Origin: JAGVPT01 sp964384415
GTDB lineage: Bacteria > Bacteroidota > Ignavibacteria > UBA10030 > UBA8401
NCBI GenBank assembly: GCA_964384415.1
Contig: CAYLMV010000001.1
Location: forward strand, 1 to 64,000
Reading direction: 5' to 3'
DNA: 64,000 nucleotides
Position numbers and translations under genes: made by a program. How positions within the stretch are numbered: position 1 is the first letter of the stretch; each line of letters starts with the position of its first letter. This document shows positions 1 to 8,136 of the stretch, piece by piece. Under the pieces are notes generated by a model. That model worked only from the letters and a program-made list of their open reading frames with translations. It searched no databases and was not told the origin of the DNA.

Positions 1-986
1 TAATTGACGCACGGTCCCACATCCGAAGTCGAAAGCAATCCGTCGCCCAGTCGCAATTTCTTGGTCCGGTCGATGAGGATAGACATGAAGCGTTCGTAGA
101 TCTTTTCGTGCAGAATCAGGCGGCTCGTGGCCGTGCAGCGCTGTCCTGTCGTACCGAATGCACCCCAGAGAACGCCGTCCAGCGCGAGATCCAGGTCGGC
201 GTCGTCCATGACGATCTGAGCGTTCTTCCCGCCGAGTTCCAGCGAGACGCGCTTCAACGTTTCACTCGCGTCCTTCTGAATTTGTTTACCAACCGATGTC
301 GAGCCTGTAAATGAGATGAGGTCAATATCCGGATGTGTCGTGATAGCATTGCCAACTTCGCTGCCGCTGCCATGAACAATGTTTATCACCCCTTCAGGAA
401 CTCCGGCTTCCATGAGGATTTCGACAAGCGTCGCAGCCGTTTTCGGAGTATCGGTAGCCGGCTTGAACACAACGGTGTTGCCGGAAAGAAGCGCGGGAAA
501 AATCTTCCATGTTGGGATCGCCATCGGAAAATTCCACGGTGTGATGATTCCAGCCACTCCGATAGGCACGCGAACTGCCATGGCGAACTTGTTTGGAAGT
601 TCCGACGGAACGGTGTGGCCGAACAAACGTCTCCCTTCAGAAGAAGCGTAATAGGCGGTATCGATTCCCTCCTGGACATCCCCGCGCGTTTCCGCCAGAA
701 CTTTCCCCATCTCCCTCGTCATCTCTCGCGCGAGATCCTCTTTTCGGGCGACCATGCTATCCCCCACTTTGCGCATGATATCGCCCCGCCTCGGCGCCGG
801 AACAAGCCGCCACTTTTCGTAAGCTATCCTGGCGGCCTTCACCGCATCATCAACGTCTTCCTTGCCCGACTTCGGAAACGTGGCGATGACTTCGTTCCAG
901 TTCGCCGGATTGCGGTTCTCAAACGTTCTGCCCGACCTGGCATCCCGCCACGCGCCATTGATTAGATTCTGATACTTCTGAGGCAT
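1..986 (-). CDS. NAD(P)-dependent aldehyde dehydrogenase (C-terminus off left edge)
   Basis: Oxidises an aldehyde to the acid with NAD(P)+. The reverse strand from ATG at 986 reads without a stop to base 1, giving 328 codons of a family usually near 480-500 residues, so roughly the last third is missing. Visible family marks are the cofactor-binding PWNFP and FKPA stretches, FTGSTSVG, the general-base ELGGKN, and the catalytic cysteine in GTTGQRCTATSR. A GGAG Shine-Dalgarno lies about 8 bases before the ATG. The substrate cannot be told; the sequence resembles broad succinate-semialdehyde/ALDH7-like members. The next gene upstream, purB, is on the same strand but about 190 bases away across a repeat element, so it is probably a separate unit. 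Confidence 0.93.
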   Translation of the reverse strand, partial: MPQKYQNLINGAWRDARSGRTFENRNPANWNEVIATFPKSGKEDVDDAVKAARIAYEKWRLVPAPRRGDIMRKVGDSMVARKEDLAREMTREMGKVLAETRGDVQEGIDTAYYASSEGRRLFGHTVPSELPNKFAMAVRVPIGVAGIITPWNFPMAIPTWKIFPALLSGNTVVFKPATDTPKTAATLVEILMEAGVPEGVINIVHGSGSEVGNAITTHPDIDLISFTGSTSVGKQIQKDASETLKRVSLELGGKNAQIVMDDADLDLALDGVLWGAFGTTGQRCTATSRLILHEKIYERFMSILIDRTKKLRLGDGLLSTSDVGPCVN

Positions 987-1057
987 ATATACTCCGCAAA
1001 ATTACCCGCGATCTGGGGTAGTGTTGCAATTTGACATTTATGAATCGCGGCTGACAC

Positions 1058-1127
1058 ATTCCCGATAGAAACGTTCGGGAATGACACTCCACTAGCCTCG
1101 TCATGCCCGCATGCTTCAAGCGGGCAT
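1058..1127 (-). repeat. Dispersed two-hairpin (REP/BIME-like) element, copy 1
   Basis: Two palindromes stand side by side: ATTCCCGA/TCGGGAAT (1058-1065 with 1075-1082) and ATGCCCGC/GCGGGCAT (1103-1110 with 1120-1127). Read on the minus strand, the order, spacing and one 28-base block (one mismatch) match 43372-43440. It lies between purB and the aldehyde dehydrogenase gene, outside coding sequence. Confidence 0.75.
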
Positions 1128-1176
1128 CAAAAACTTTCTTACCAAATTCGTTAGGTACATTGCCAGCCTCGCAATG

Positions 1177-2478
1177 TTATTCTCCGCCAAGGCCTACCCT
1201 GTCGAAGATATAATCGACGTGACGCAGGCTCTTTGTTGCATCAAAAGCTTCATCCAATTCGACTTTTGTGAGCACCTTCTTCACCTCGGGATCGGACTCC
1301 AACAGAGTCCGGAAATCCTGCTTCGATTGCCATACATCCATCGCATTTTTCTGAACGAGACGATAGGCGTCTTCGCGTTTCATTCCTCTCGTGGTCAGCG
1401 CAAGCAGAACGGGCTGAGAAAATACAAGCCCGTGGGTCAGATCGATATTCCTTTTCATGTTCTCAGGATAGACGAGCAGCTTGTCAAGAACGCTGGATGT
1501 CAGGCTGATCATATAGTCGAGCAGGATGCAGCTGTCCGGAACAACGATCCGTTCCACCGACGAATGGGTAATATCGCGTTCGTGCCAGAGAGCAACATTT
1601 TCGAGCGCAGCCTGTGCGTTCCCCCGGAGAACGCGGGAGAGTCCCGCGATCCGTTCGCAGGTAATCGGATTGCGCTTGTGCGGCATTGCAGACGAGCCCT
1701 TTTGTCCCTTCGAGAAATACTCTTCCGCCTCCAGCACCTCAGTCTTCTGCAGATGCCTTATCTCCGTCGCAAATTTTTCGAGCGAACTCCCGATGACGGC
1801 AAGCGTCGTCATGAATTCCGCGTGGCGATCCCGCTGCAGGATTTGCGTCGAGACCGGCGCCGGCTTCAACCCGAGTTTTGCACAAACATACTCTTCCACT
1901 TTTGGGCTGAGGTGTTCGAACGTCCCGACAGCGCCTGAGATTTGCCCGACCGAAATCGTGCCCATAGCATGCTGCAGCCGGTCGATATTGCGCCGTGTCT
2001 CGTCAAACCACAGGGCCAACTTCAATCCAAACGTCGTCGGCTCAGCATGGATGCCGTGCGAGCGTCCAATCATCACCGTCTTCTTGAACTCTTTGGCCCG
2101 GCGGGCAAGAATGTCACGCAGATCTTCGAGGTCCCGGAGCAAGAGCTCGCCCGATTGTTTCATCTGCACCGCAAGCGCCGTATCCAGCACATCGGACGAG
2201 GTCATGCCGAGATGGATAAATCGTGCTTCCGGCCCGACGTATTCGCCCACGTTCGTAAGGAATGCGATCACGTCGTGCTTCACTTCCTGTTCGATAGCGT
2301 CGATGCGGGCTGCATCAAAACTCGCTTTCTCACGAATCACCTTCACCGCTTCGAGAGGGATAACGCCTAGTTCGGCCTGGGCTTCGCACGCCAGAATTTC
2401 GATCTTCAGCCAAATTGAGAACTTGTTCTTGTCTTCCCAGATTTCGCCCATGGCCCGGCGGGTATATCGAGGTATCAC
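1177..2478 (-). CDS. purB: Adenylosuccinate lyase
   Basis: Catalyses two fumarate-releasing steps of purine synthesis: SAICAR to AICAR, and adenylosuccinate to AMP. The 433-residue length is normal. The fumarase/lyase signature GSSAMPHKRNP is at residues 261-271 and supplies the catalytic serine loop; the GRSHGIHAEPTT stretch near residues 138-149 carries the catalytic histidine, and TSSDVLDT near 93-100 is the other conserved block. The start is a GTG with AGGA about 8 bases upstream. It follows the HtrA-like gene by 14 bases on the same strand, so plsY, the protease and purB form one likely transcript. purQ and purS lie elsewhere in the window, so purine genes are scattered. Confidence 0.97.
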   Translation of the reverse strand: MIPRYTRRAMGEIWEDKNKFSIWLKIEILACEAQAELGVIPLEAVKVIREKASFDAARIDAIEQEVKHDVIAFLTNVGEYVGPEARFIHLGMTSSDVLDTALAVQMKQSGELLLRDLEDLRDILARRAKEFKKTVMIGRSHGIHAEPTTFGLKLALWFDETRRNIDRLQHAMGTISVGQISGAVGTFEHLSPKVEEYVCAKLGLKPAPVSTQILQRDRHAEFMTTLAVIGSSLEKFATEIRHLQKTEVLEAEEYFSKGQKGSSAMPHKRNPITCERIAGLSRVLRGNAQAALENVALWHERDITHSSVERIVVPDSCILLDYMISLTSSVLDKLLVYPENMKRNIDLTHGLVFSQPVLLALTTRGMKREDAYRLVQKNAMDVWQSKQDFRTLLESDPEVKKVLTKVELDEAFDATKSLRHVDYIFDRVGLGGE

Positions 2479-2492
2479 AATAGGTCCTGAGT

Positions 2493-3683
2493 TTAAGTTC
2501 GTTTCTCGAGGGTCAGTTTTGCGGAAAAGGTCTTCTTGTCCCGATACACTTTGAGATCCAGAATGTCTCCGGCCCGCGCATCGTTGATGATGGCTATGAT
2601 TGTCTCTTCGTTCTGAATCTTTTCGCCGTTTATTTCCAGGATGATGTCGCCGACTTTCAGCGCTGCCTTCTCAGCCGGACTATTCTTTTTTATGTCGCTG
2701 ATGATGACGCCCTCCGCCGTTTTGAGTCCGAAATACTTGGCGATCCGCTGGTCGACGATGTTCACTTCCATTCCCGTCCAGAAATTGCGTTCAACTTTTC
2801 CCTTCTTCTCGAGCTCATCGACAATTTCCTTCACGCGGTTAATGGGAATAGCGAATCCATAGCCGATGTAGGCCTGGCTAACGCCGGCCGTATAGATGAG
2901 AGTATTCATCCCAATGACTTCGCCCGCGCTGTTGACAAGAGGACCGCCGCTGTTGCCCGCGTTAATCACAGCGTCTGTCTGAATGAGTCCACGATACGAC
3001 CGATTTTCGTCCACGCTCAGGTTCATTCCCTTGGCGCTCACTACCCCGACCGTCACGATCGGCTTATCGATATTTTCAAAAAGGCCGAACGGATTGCCGA
3101 AGGCGATAGCCCATTCGCCTATCATGACATTGTCGGAATTTCCAAGTTTCACGGAGGGAAAGTTCTTGCCTTTGATTTTCAGGAGCGCGACATCCGATAT
3201 CATGTCAGTGCCGACTAAGTCCGCCGGATATTTCTCCCCGTTTGTCATCGTGACAATAATCTCTTTTGCGTTCCCCGCCACGTGATCGTTCGTCAGAATG
3301 TATCCTTCCGGTGAAATGAGAAAGCCCGAACCCAAGCCCTTTACTTCCTGCTTGAGACTTCTGTTTCCAAAAAACTGGCGGAAGAACGGATCGTCGCCGA
3401 AAAAGTTCGAAAACGGATCCTGGTATTCCCGTACCTCTGTAACGGTGATGCCGACAACTGCCGGGCTCACCGATTCCACTGTAGTGGTGATTGCGTTCCT
3501 TCGCGAGTTAGAGATATCATCGCCGGCGCTCTTTTGCTGTTCGGATGCTGAGAACATTGAACTCACCTGGGGACGCCAGGTCGTCAAAACACCCAGGGCA
3601 GGATTCCCTGCTCCGATGGCGTACCCGAGGATGACTCCTCCGCAGAGAAGGGCGAGAACAACGATTTGGATCTTTCGTGACAT
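2493..3683 (-). CDS. HtrA/Deg-family periplasmic serine protease
   Basis: Do-like S1C protease-chaperone that handles misfolded envelope proteins. I place the start at ATG 3683 (396 residues), one base after the plsY stop, because the protein then begins MSRKIQIVVLALLCGG, a membrane-anchor or signal sequence; a longer open frame to 3788 would lie inside plsY. The catalytic triad is visible: H134 in TNDHVAG, D164 in SDVALL and S245 in NAGNSGGPL. A single PDZ domain occupies roughly residues 300-390, ending near LTLEKRT. One PDZ and the short length fit DegS/HhoB-like or bacteroidal Deg forms rather than two-PDZ DegP. It is probably translationally coupled to plsY. Confidence 0.93.
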   Translation of the reverse strand: MSRKIQIVVLALLCGGVILGYAIGAGNPALGVLTTWRPQVSSMFSASEQQKSAGDDISNSRRNAITTTVESVSPAVVGITVTEVREYQDPFSNFFGDDPFFRQFFGNRSLKQEVKGLGSGFLISPEGYILTNDHVAGNAKEIIVTMTNGEKYPADLVGTDMISDVALLKIKGKNFPSVKLGNSDNVMIGEWAIAFGNPFGLFENIDKPIVTVGVVSAKGMNLSVDENRSYRGLIQTDAVINAGNSGGPLVNSAGEVIGMNTLIYTAGVSQAYIGYGFAIPINRVKEIVDELEKKGKVERNFWTGMEVNIVDQRIAKYFGLKTAEGVIISDIKKNSPAEKAALKVGDIILEINGEKIQNEETIIAIINDARAGDILDLKVYRDKKTFSAKLTLEKRT

Positions 3684-3684
3684 A

Positions 3685-4311
3685 TTAGTTTCCGTTTTTT
3701 GTTGATGGCCAGAACAAATCCCGAATCGGCTCATTATGCCGAAGGAGCAGGATTGCCGAAACAAACGTGTATACTTCCAGGAATTCATTCGAAGAGAACG
3801 GCCCCGCCAGAATCTTCATGAGAAATTCCCTCGGCATCATCCACCCCAGAAAGGGCGTGGCGACGATTGCGACGACGTTTCCAAAGTGAATATTCTTGAT
3901 AATCCGGTAACCTATGATCCAGCAGACAAACCAGAGTATGACGAACGGCCATGAGACGATCAACATCCCGCCTGCAGCGGTTGCCAGACCTCGCCCTCCT
4001 TTGAACTTTAACCAGATCGGGAAACAATGTCCAACGACAACACCGATGAATGACAAGGCGATTGCATCTTCGCCGAGACCAAGAAATTGCATCGTGAGAA
4101 GAATTGTACCGGCGCCTTTTGCAGCATCGACGAAGAGGACCGCGATGCCCACAATCCGCGATCCGGTCACCTCGTACGCATTCATCGTACCGACATTACC
4201 GCTTCCTGCTGATCGAATATCAATGTGGGATTTTCTTCGTACCGCAATGTAGGCAGTGGGAATGGAACCGATGAAATAGCTTATGAGAAAGACTTCGAGA
4301 TATAGGAACAC
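3685..4311 (-). CDS. plsY: Acyl-phosphate:glycerol-3-phosphate acyltransferase PlsY
   Basis: Inner-membrane enzyme that moves the acyl group of acyl-phosphate to glycerol-3-phosphate, the first committed step of phospholipid synthesis. The 208-residue protein shows the three cytoplasmic family motifs: GSIPTAY near residues 15-21, SAGSGNVGTMNA near 34-45, and the glycine-rich FKGGRGLATAAGG near 103-115. Several hydrophobic segments fit the usual membrane topology. It heads the plsY-protease-purB run. The upstream region to larB (4312-4489) is divergent and must hold promoters for both directions. Confidence 0.95.
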   Translation of the reverse strand: MFLYLEVFLISYFIGSIPTAYIAVRRKSHIDIRSAGSGNVGTMNAYEVTGSRIVGIAVLFVDAAKGAGTILLTMQFLGLGEDAIALSFIGVVVGHCFPIWLKFKGGRGLATAAGGMLIVSWPFVILWFVCWIIGYRIIKNIHFGNVVAIVATPFLGWMMPREFLMKILAGPFSSNEFLEVYTFVSAILLLRHNEPIRDLFWPSTKNGN

Positions 4312-4489
4312 TATGCCGATGCCATGTCTTTGCGCTGATCCTTCTAAAAAAAGTTACCAAAAAATCGTCCGATAGTCAAGGTAGGCTGAGACCGGCAGTT
4401 TTGACATAAGTCTGCGTCATATCGACAGTTGTGGCCCCCTTCCTTGCTTCTTCCTGACAAAAAAAGTATATTTCGCGAGAGAAAAAAAC

Positions 4490-5242
4490 ATGAATCAAAC
4501 CTACCTTAGGAAGCTCTTATCAGACGTCAGGAAAGGAACCGTATCGGAGGAGAAGGCACTCTTTTCTTTGAAGAACTTCTCTTACGAGTCCCTCGGTTTT
4601 GCCACCATCGATCACCATCGGCAGGTGCGGCAGGGTTTTCCTGAGGTCATCTTGTGTGAGGGAAAAACCGAAGCGCAGATTTCCGCCATTGCCGGAAAGA
4701 TTGCTGCGCGGGGCGGTTCTCTTCTGGCAACCCGCGCGACACGGAAAAATTTCAACGCCGTGAAGAAGGTCGTCAAGAAGGCGCATTATCATGATGCGGC
4801 CCGGGCCATCACTGCAAACGAACCGGTGGTTCCCGCATCTGCAAAGAGGAAGATTCTCATTGTCACAGCGGGCACATCAGATATTCCGGTAGCTGAAGAG
4901 GCATTGATCACTGCCCGCATGATGAAGCAAAAAGCAGAAACATTGTACGACGTAGGTGTGGCCGGCATTCATCGGCTGCTCAATCAAACCGACAAGCTCC
5001 ATACGGCAAGCGTCATCGTCGTCGTTGCGGGAATGGATGGAGCCTTGGCGAGCGTGGTCGGCGGCCTCGTAGATGTTCCGGTCATCGCAGTCCCCACGTC
5101 GACGGGATACGGCGCGGCGTTCGGCGGAATTGCCTCTCTCCTGACCATGCTCAATTCGTGCGCCGCGGGTGTAACGGTAGTGAATATCGACAACGGTTTC
5201 GGCGCTGCCTTTGCCGCAAGCCTTATCACACGAACGCGTTAA
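4490..5242 (+). CDS. larB: LarB-type pyridinium-3,5-biscarboxylate mononucleotide synthase
   Basis: Carboxylates and hydrolyses nicotinate adenine dinucleotide in the first step to the nickel-pincer nucleotide cofactor of lactate racemase and relatives. The 250-residue protein has the LarB N-terminal block (DHHRQVRQGFPEV, CEGKT near 56-60) and a PurE-like C-terminal domain with AGTSD (127-131), VAGMDGALASVVGGL (179-193) and the family cysteine C224 in NSCAAGVTV. Neither larC nor larE is in the window, so the cofactor route is incomplete here. The start ATG follows a purine-rich GCGAGAG stretch. It is 12 bases upstream of the cystathionine beta-synthase gene and may be co-transcribed with it. 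Confidence 0.93.
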   Translation: MNQTYLRKLLSDVRKGTVSEEKALFSLKNFSYESLGFATIDHHRQVRQGFPEVILCEGKTEAQISAIAGKIAARGGSLLATRATRKNFNAVKKVVKKAHYHDAARAITANEPVVPASAKRKILIVTAGTSDIPVAEEALITARMMKQKAETLYDVGVAGIHRLLNQTDKLHTASVIVVVAGMDGALASVVGGLVDVPVIAVPTSTGYGAAFGGIASLLTMLNSCAAGVTVVNIDNGFGAAFAASLITRTR

Positions 5243-5254
5243 GAACACACGAAT

Positions 5255-6643
5255 ATGCTCACATCTCTCGAAAAAATAGAATACAAAGACTCGATTCTCG
5301 AAACGATCGGCCACACGCCGCTCGTCCGCCTGCACAGGACGGTGAAGGGGTTCAAGCCGTACATCTTTGCCAAGGTTGAGAGTTTCAATCCCGGCGGCTC
5401 GGTAAAAGACAGAATTGGGGTCGAGATCATAGAAGAAGCTGAGCGGACTGGCAAGCTGAAGCCCGGCGGAACGATCGTTGAATCGACGTCCGGCAATACC
5501 GGGATGGGATTGGCAATCGCCGCGGCTATCAAAGGCTATAAAACTGTTTTCACGATGCCCGACAAAATGAGCGGCGAAAAGATACAACTGCTCAGGGCCT
5601 TCGGCGCGGAAGTCATCGTGACCCCAACAGCTGTCCCTCACGATTCCCCGGAGAGTTACACCGAAGTCGCCAAGCGGGTCGTACGCGAGACGCCCAATTC
5701 GATCCTCGCCGACCAGTACTACAACCCGAAAAACGATGAATCGCATTACCATACGACGGGGCCGGAAATCTGGGAACAGACTGGAGGGCAGATTGACTAT
5801 TTCGTTTGCGCGATCGGGACAGGCGGAACGATCAGCGGAGCGGGAAAGTACCTGAAGGAGAAGAATCCAAAAATTAAAGTCGTCGGAATCGATCCGAAAG
5901 GCTCAATCCTCCGGGACTATTTCTATACCAAGAAGTTCTCCCCCGTGTTCAAGACATACAAAGTGGAGGGAATCGGCCAGGACTTCATCCCCGGAACGCT
6001 TCATTTCGAGTATGTCGATGAAGTGATTGAAGTGACGGACAAGGAATCGTTCCTTGCGGCAAGGCGATTGACCCGGGAAGAAGGGATCTTCGCCGGAGGA
6101 TCTTGCGGAACTGCTATGGCCGGCGCTCTGAAGCTTGCCGAGACTCTTTCCGAAAAAGATGTGGTTGTGGTGCTGCTCCCCGACGGCGGCTCCAAATACC
6201 TAAGCAAGATTTACAACGATGATTGGATGAAAGAGAACGGATTCCTTGCGCCGGAGCGCATCACACTCCGGTATGTCATGGAGGCCAAGATGTCGAAACT
6301 CCCCCAGTTGATCACCGTCGACGGCTCAGCCACCATCCGGGGAGCGCTCGAACTCATGACAGGCAAGAATATCTCGCAGCTTCCCGTCTTTGAACAGGGG
6401 AAGTGCACCGGCAGCCTCTCCGAGGGGAACTTGCTCTCGGCGCTGCTCAGAGGATCTTCAAAATTCGACGATCATGTTCGCGCGGTGATGGAGCCTCCTT
6501 TTCCCGAGCTGCATATGAATGAGGAAGTCAGCCGCGCGATTGAATTGTTTACCAAGAAAGAACCGGCCGTTCTCGTTGTGAACGATTCAGCACCTGTGGG
6601 AATCGTCACGCGGTACGACGTCCTGGGATACCTCTCTCGCTGA
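5255..6643 (+). CDS. cbs: Cystathionine beta-synthase (PLP domain plus CBS pair)
   Basis: PLP enzyme condensing serine (or O-acetylserine) with homocysteine to cystathionine, the first step of reverse transsulfuration. Residues 1-320 form the fold-type-II catalytic domain with PLP lysine K51 in GGSVKDR, the substrate loop STSGNTG, and a GTGGT phosphate-binding loop near 188-192. Residues from about 335 to the end hold two CBS modules (YVMEAKMSKLPQLI; HVRAVMEP), which in eukaryotic enzymes bind S-adenosylmethionine or nucleotides. The 462-residue length fits the two-domain form. A small PCP_red-like gene and a cystathionine lyase-type gene follow at once, completing a cysteine-from-homocysteine operon. 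Confidence 0.95.
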   Translation: MLTSLEKIEYKDSILETIGHTPLVRLHRTVKGFKPYIFAKVESFNPGGSVKDRIGVEIIEEAERTGKLKPGGTIVESTSGNTGMGLAIAAAIKGYKTVFTMPDKMSGEKIQLLRAFGAEVIVTPTAVPHDSPESYTEVAKRVVRETPNSILADQYYNPKNDESHYHTTGPEIWEQTGGQIDYFVCAIGTGGTISGAGKYLKEKNPKIKVVGIDPKGSILRDYFYTKKFSPVFKTYKVEGIGQDFIPGTLHFEYVDEVIEVTDKESFLAARRLTREEGIFAGGSCGTAMAGALKLAETLSEKDVVVVLLPDGGSKYLSKIYNDDWMKENGFLAPERITLRYVMEAKMSKLPQLITVDGSATIRGALELMTGKNISQLPVFEQGKCTGSLSEGNLLSALLRGSSKFDDHVRAVMEPPFPELHMNEEVSRAIELFTKKEPAVLVVNDSAPVGIVTRYDVLGYLSR

Positions 6644-6650
6644 CGCCACT

Positions 6651-6923
6651 ATGCAATGGGAACAATCGGCAATTGAACAACTCGATGAACTCGTCCGCGT
6701 CGTACGAGAACCGTTCCGCGAAATCATCAAGAACTCCGCGCAAAGTCATGCGGAACGCTACGCCGCCAACCATCGGCGGCCGCACGTGACGGGCAAGGAC
6801 GCTGTGCTCGGTTTTCTTCGTGCGCGCTCTCACAAACTCAATGCGGAAGGTTCCATGCTCCTGAAGGAACACGGCATCGATGAGAGCGAGTTCATTAACT
6901 ATGACAAGGATGAAGGGAAATGA
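6651..6923 (+). CDS. Small PCP_red-domain-like protein in the transsulfuration operon
   Basis: A 90-residue helical, charged protein with no obvious catalytic motif. Its pattern (W3, then AIEQLDELVRVVREPFREII, with AQSHAERYA and VTGKDAV following) resembles the PCP_red domain, a small helical module best known from light-independent protochlorophyllide reductase subunits and often found alone next to redox or sulfur genes. It starts 7 bases after the cystathionine beta-synthase stop and its last codons overlap the next gene by 4 bases (ATGA), so it is translated as part of the operon. Its role is unknown; the domain assignment is by eye and moderate. Confidence 0.6.
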   Translation: MQWEQSAIEQLDELVRVVREPFREIIKNSAQSHAERYAANHRRPHVTGKDAVLGFLRARSHKLNAEGSMLLKEHGIDESEFINYDKDEGK

Positions 6924-8059
6924 AATTTTCCACGAAAGCTGTCCATGCAGGACAAAAGCCAGACCCAACGACCGGCGCCGTGATGACGCCGGTTTTTCTT
7001 ACTTCGACATACGTGCAGGAAGAGTTGGGGAAGAATAAAGGCTACGAATATTCAAGAGTCTCAAATCCGACGCGAACGGCGCTTGAACAGAATATCGCCG
7101 CACTTGAAAACGCAAGCGAAGGGATGGCATTTGCATCCGGGATGGCGGCCATCGATGCCCTCTTCCGGCTCCTCTCCCCCGGAGATCACGCCATTGTCAC
7201 GAATAACGTCTACGGCGGGACGTACCGGATCGCGAAAATGGTGCTTGAAAACTTCGGCCTTCAGTTCGACTTTGTCGATACCGGCGACATGGCAGTTGTC
7301 GTCCGATCGCGAAAGCCGAATACGAAAATGATCTTTGTTGAGACGCCGACCAACCCGACGATGGAGATTGCCGACTTGTCTGCCATCGCAAAATTTGCGC
7401 GGGCTCATCATCTCTTGTCGGTCGTCGACAACACCTTTGCGACTCCTTACCTGCAGCGTCCTATTGACTCTGGCATCGATGTGGTCGTCCACAGCGTGAC
7501 GAAATATCTGAACGGTCACAGCGATATGCTCGGGGGAGTCGCCGTGACGAATGTGAAGGATGTGGCCGAGAAACTCCGCTTCTCCCAGAAAGCGGTGGGC
7601 GGCATCATGAGTCCCTTCGATGCATGGCTTTGTCTCCGGGGAACGAAGACTCTTTCTGTCCGCATGAAGCAGCATTGCGAGAGCGCTACCATCATAGCGC
7701 AATGGCTATCCACGCAAAAGAAGGTGGTAAAGGTCAACTACCCCGGTCTCAGAAGCCATCCGCAGTACGCGCTTGCCCGGCGGCAGATGAGCGGGTTCGG
7801 AGGGATGATTTCATTCGATCTCGGCAGCCTGAACAATGCAAAAAAATTCCTGCGGAGGCTTCGGCTCTGTTCACTCGCAGAGAGCCTCGGAGGCGTCGAG
7901 ACACTTATCTCTCATCCCGCGTCCATGACTCACGCTTCGGTTCCGCCGGCAGAGCGGGTAAAGAATGGAGTCACTGACGGCTTGGTACGCCTCTCGGTGG
8001 GTATAGAAGATGTAGAAGATCTGATCGATGATTTGAAGCAAGCGCTGAAGTCAGTATGA
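6920..8059 (+). CDS. Cystathionine gamma-lyase/gamma-synthase-type PLP enzyme
   Basis: Fold-type-I PLP enzyme of the Cys/Met metabolism family, 379 residues. The PLP lysine is K195 in HSVTKYLNGH; the cofactor stacking region is SGMAAIDA (73-80), the YGGTYR tyrosine loop is at 98-103, and ETPTNPTME (141-149) and DNTFATP (170-176) are standard. Located right after cystathionine beta-synthase, it most likely cleaves cystathionine to cysteine, 2-oxobutyrate and ammonia; gamma-synthase activity cannot be excluded from sequence. The start overlaps the preceding small gene by 4 bases. The stop codon lies directly against a CAGTAAACAGT-type repeat. Confidence 0.93.
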   Translation: MKFSTKAVHAGQKPDPTTGAVMTPVFLTSTYVQEELGKNKGYEYSRVSNPTRTALEQNIAALENASEGMAFASGMAAIDALFRLLSPGDHAIVTNNVYGGTYRIAKMVLENFGLQFDFVDTGDMAVVVRSRKPNTKMIFVETPTNPTMEIADLSAIAKFARAHHLLSVVDNTFATPYLQRPIDSGIDVVVHSVTKYLNGHSDMLGGVAVTNVKDVAEKLRFSQKAVGGIMSPFDAWLCLRGTKTLSVRMKQHCESATIIAQWLSTQKKVVKVNYPGLRSHPQYALARRQMSGFGGMISFDLGSLNNAKKFLRRLRLCSLAESLGGVETLISHPASMTHASVPPAERVKNGVTDGLVRLSVGIEDVEDLIDDLKQALKSV

Positions 8060-8136
8060 CAGTGATCAGTAAACAGTGAACATTGTTTATTGTTTACTGA
8101 TTACTGTTTACTGTTCACTGATTACTGTTTACTGAA
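8060..8136. repeat. ACTGATTACTGTTTACTG-type repeat between convergent genes
   Basis: Stutters of TGTTTACTG and TGATTACTG with reverse-complement arms (CAGTGATCAGTAAACAGT at 8060-8077) fill the space between the PLP enzyme and the convergent Nudix gene. The same 18-base word recurs at 56972-56989. The right end encodes the last codons (SKQ, stop) of the Nudix gene. It could fold and act as a two-way terminator. Confidence 0.75.

Noticed and set aside
108..965. Several plus-strand open frames (up to 210 codons) near the left edge
   Set aside because: They run antisense to the aldehyde dehydrogenase gene, which has all family motifs on the minus strand.
1111..2554. Long plus-strand open frames across purB
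   Set aside because: Antisense to a clear adenylosuccinate lyase; no recognisable protein features.
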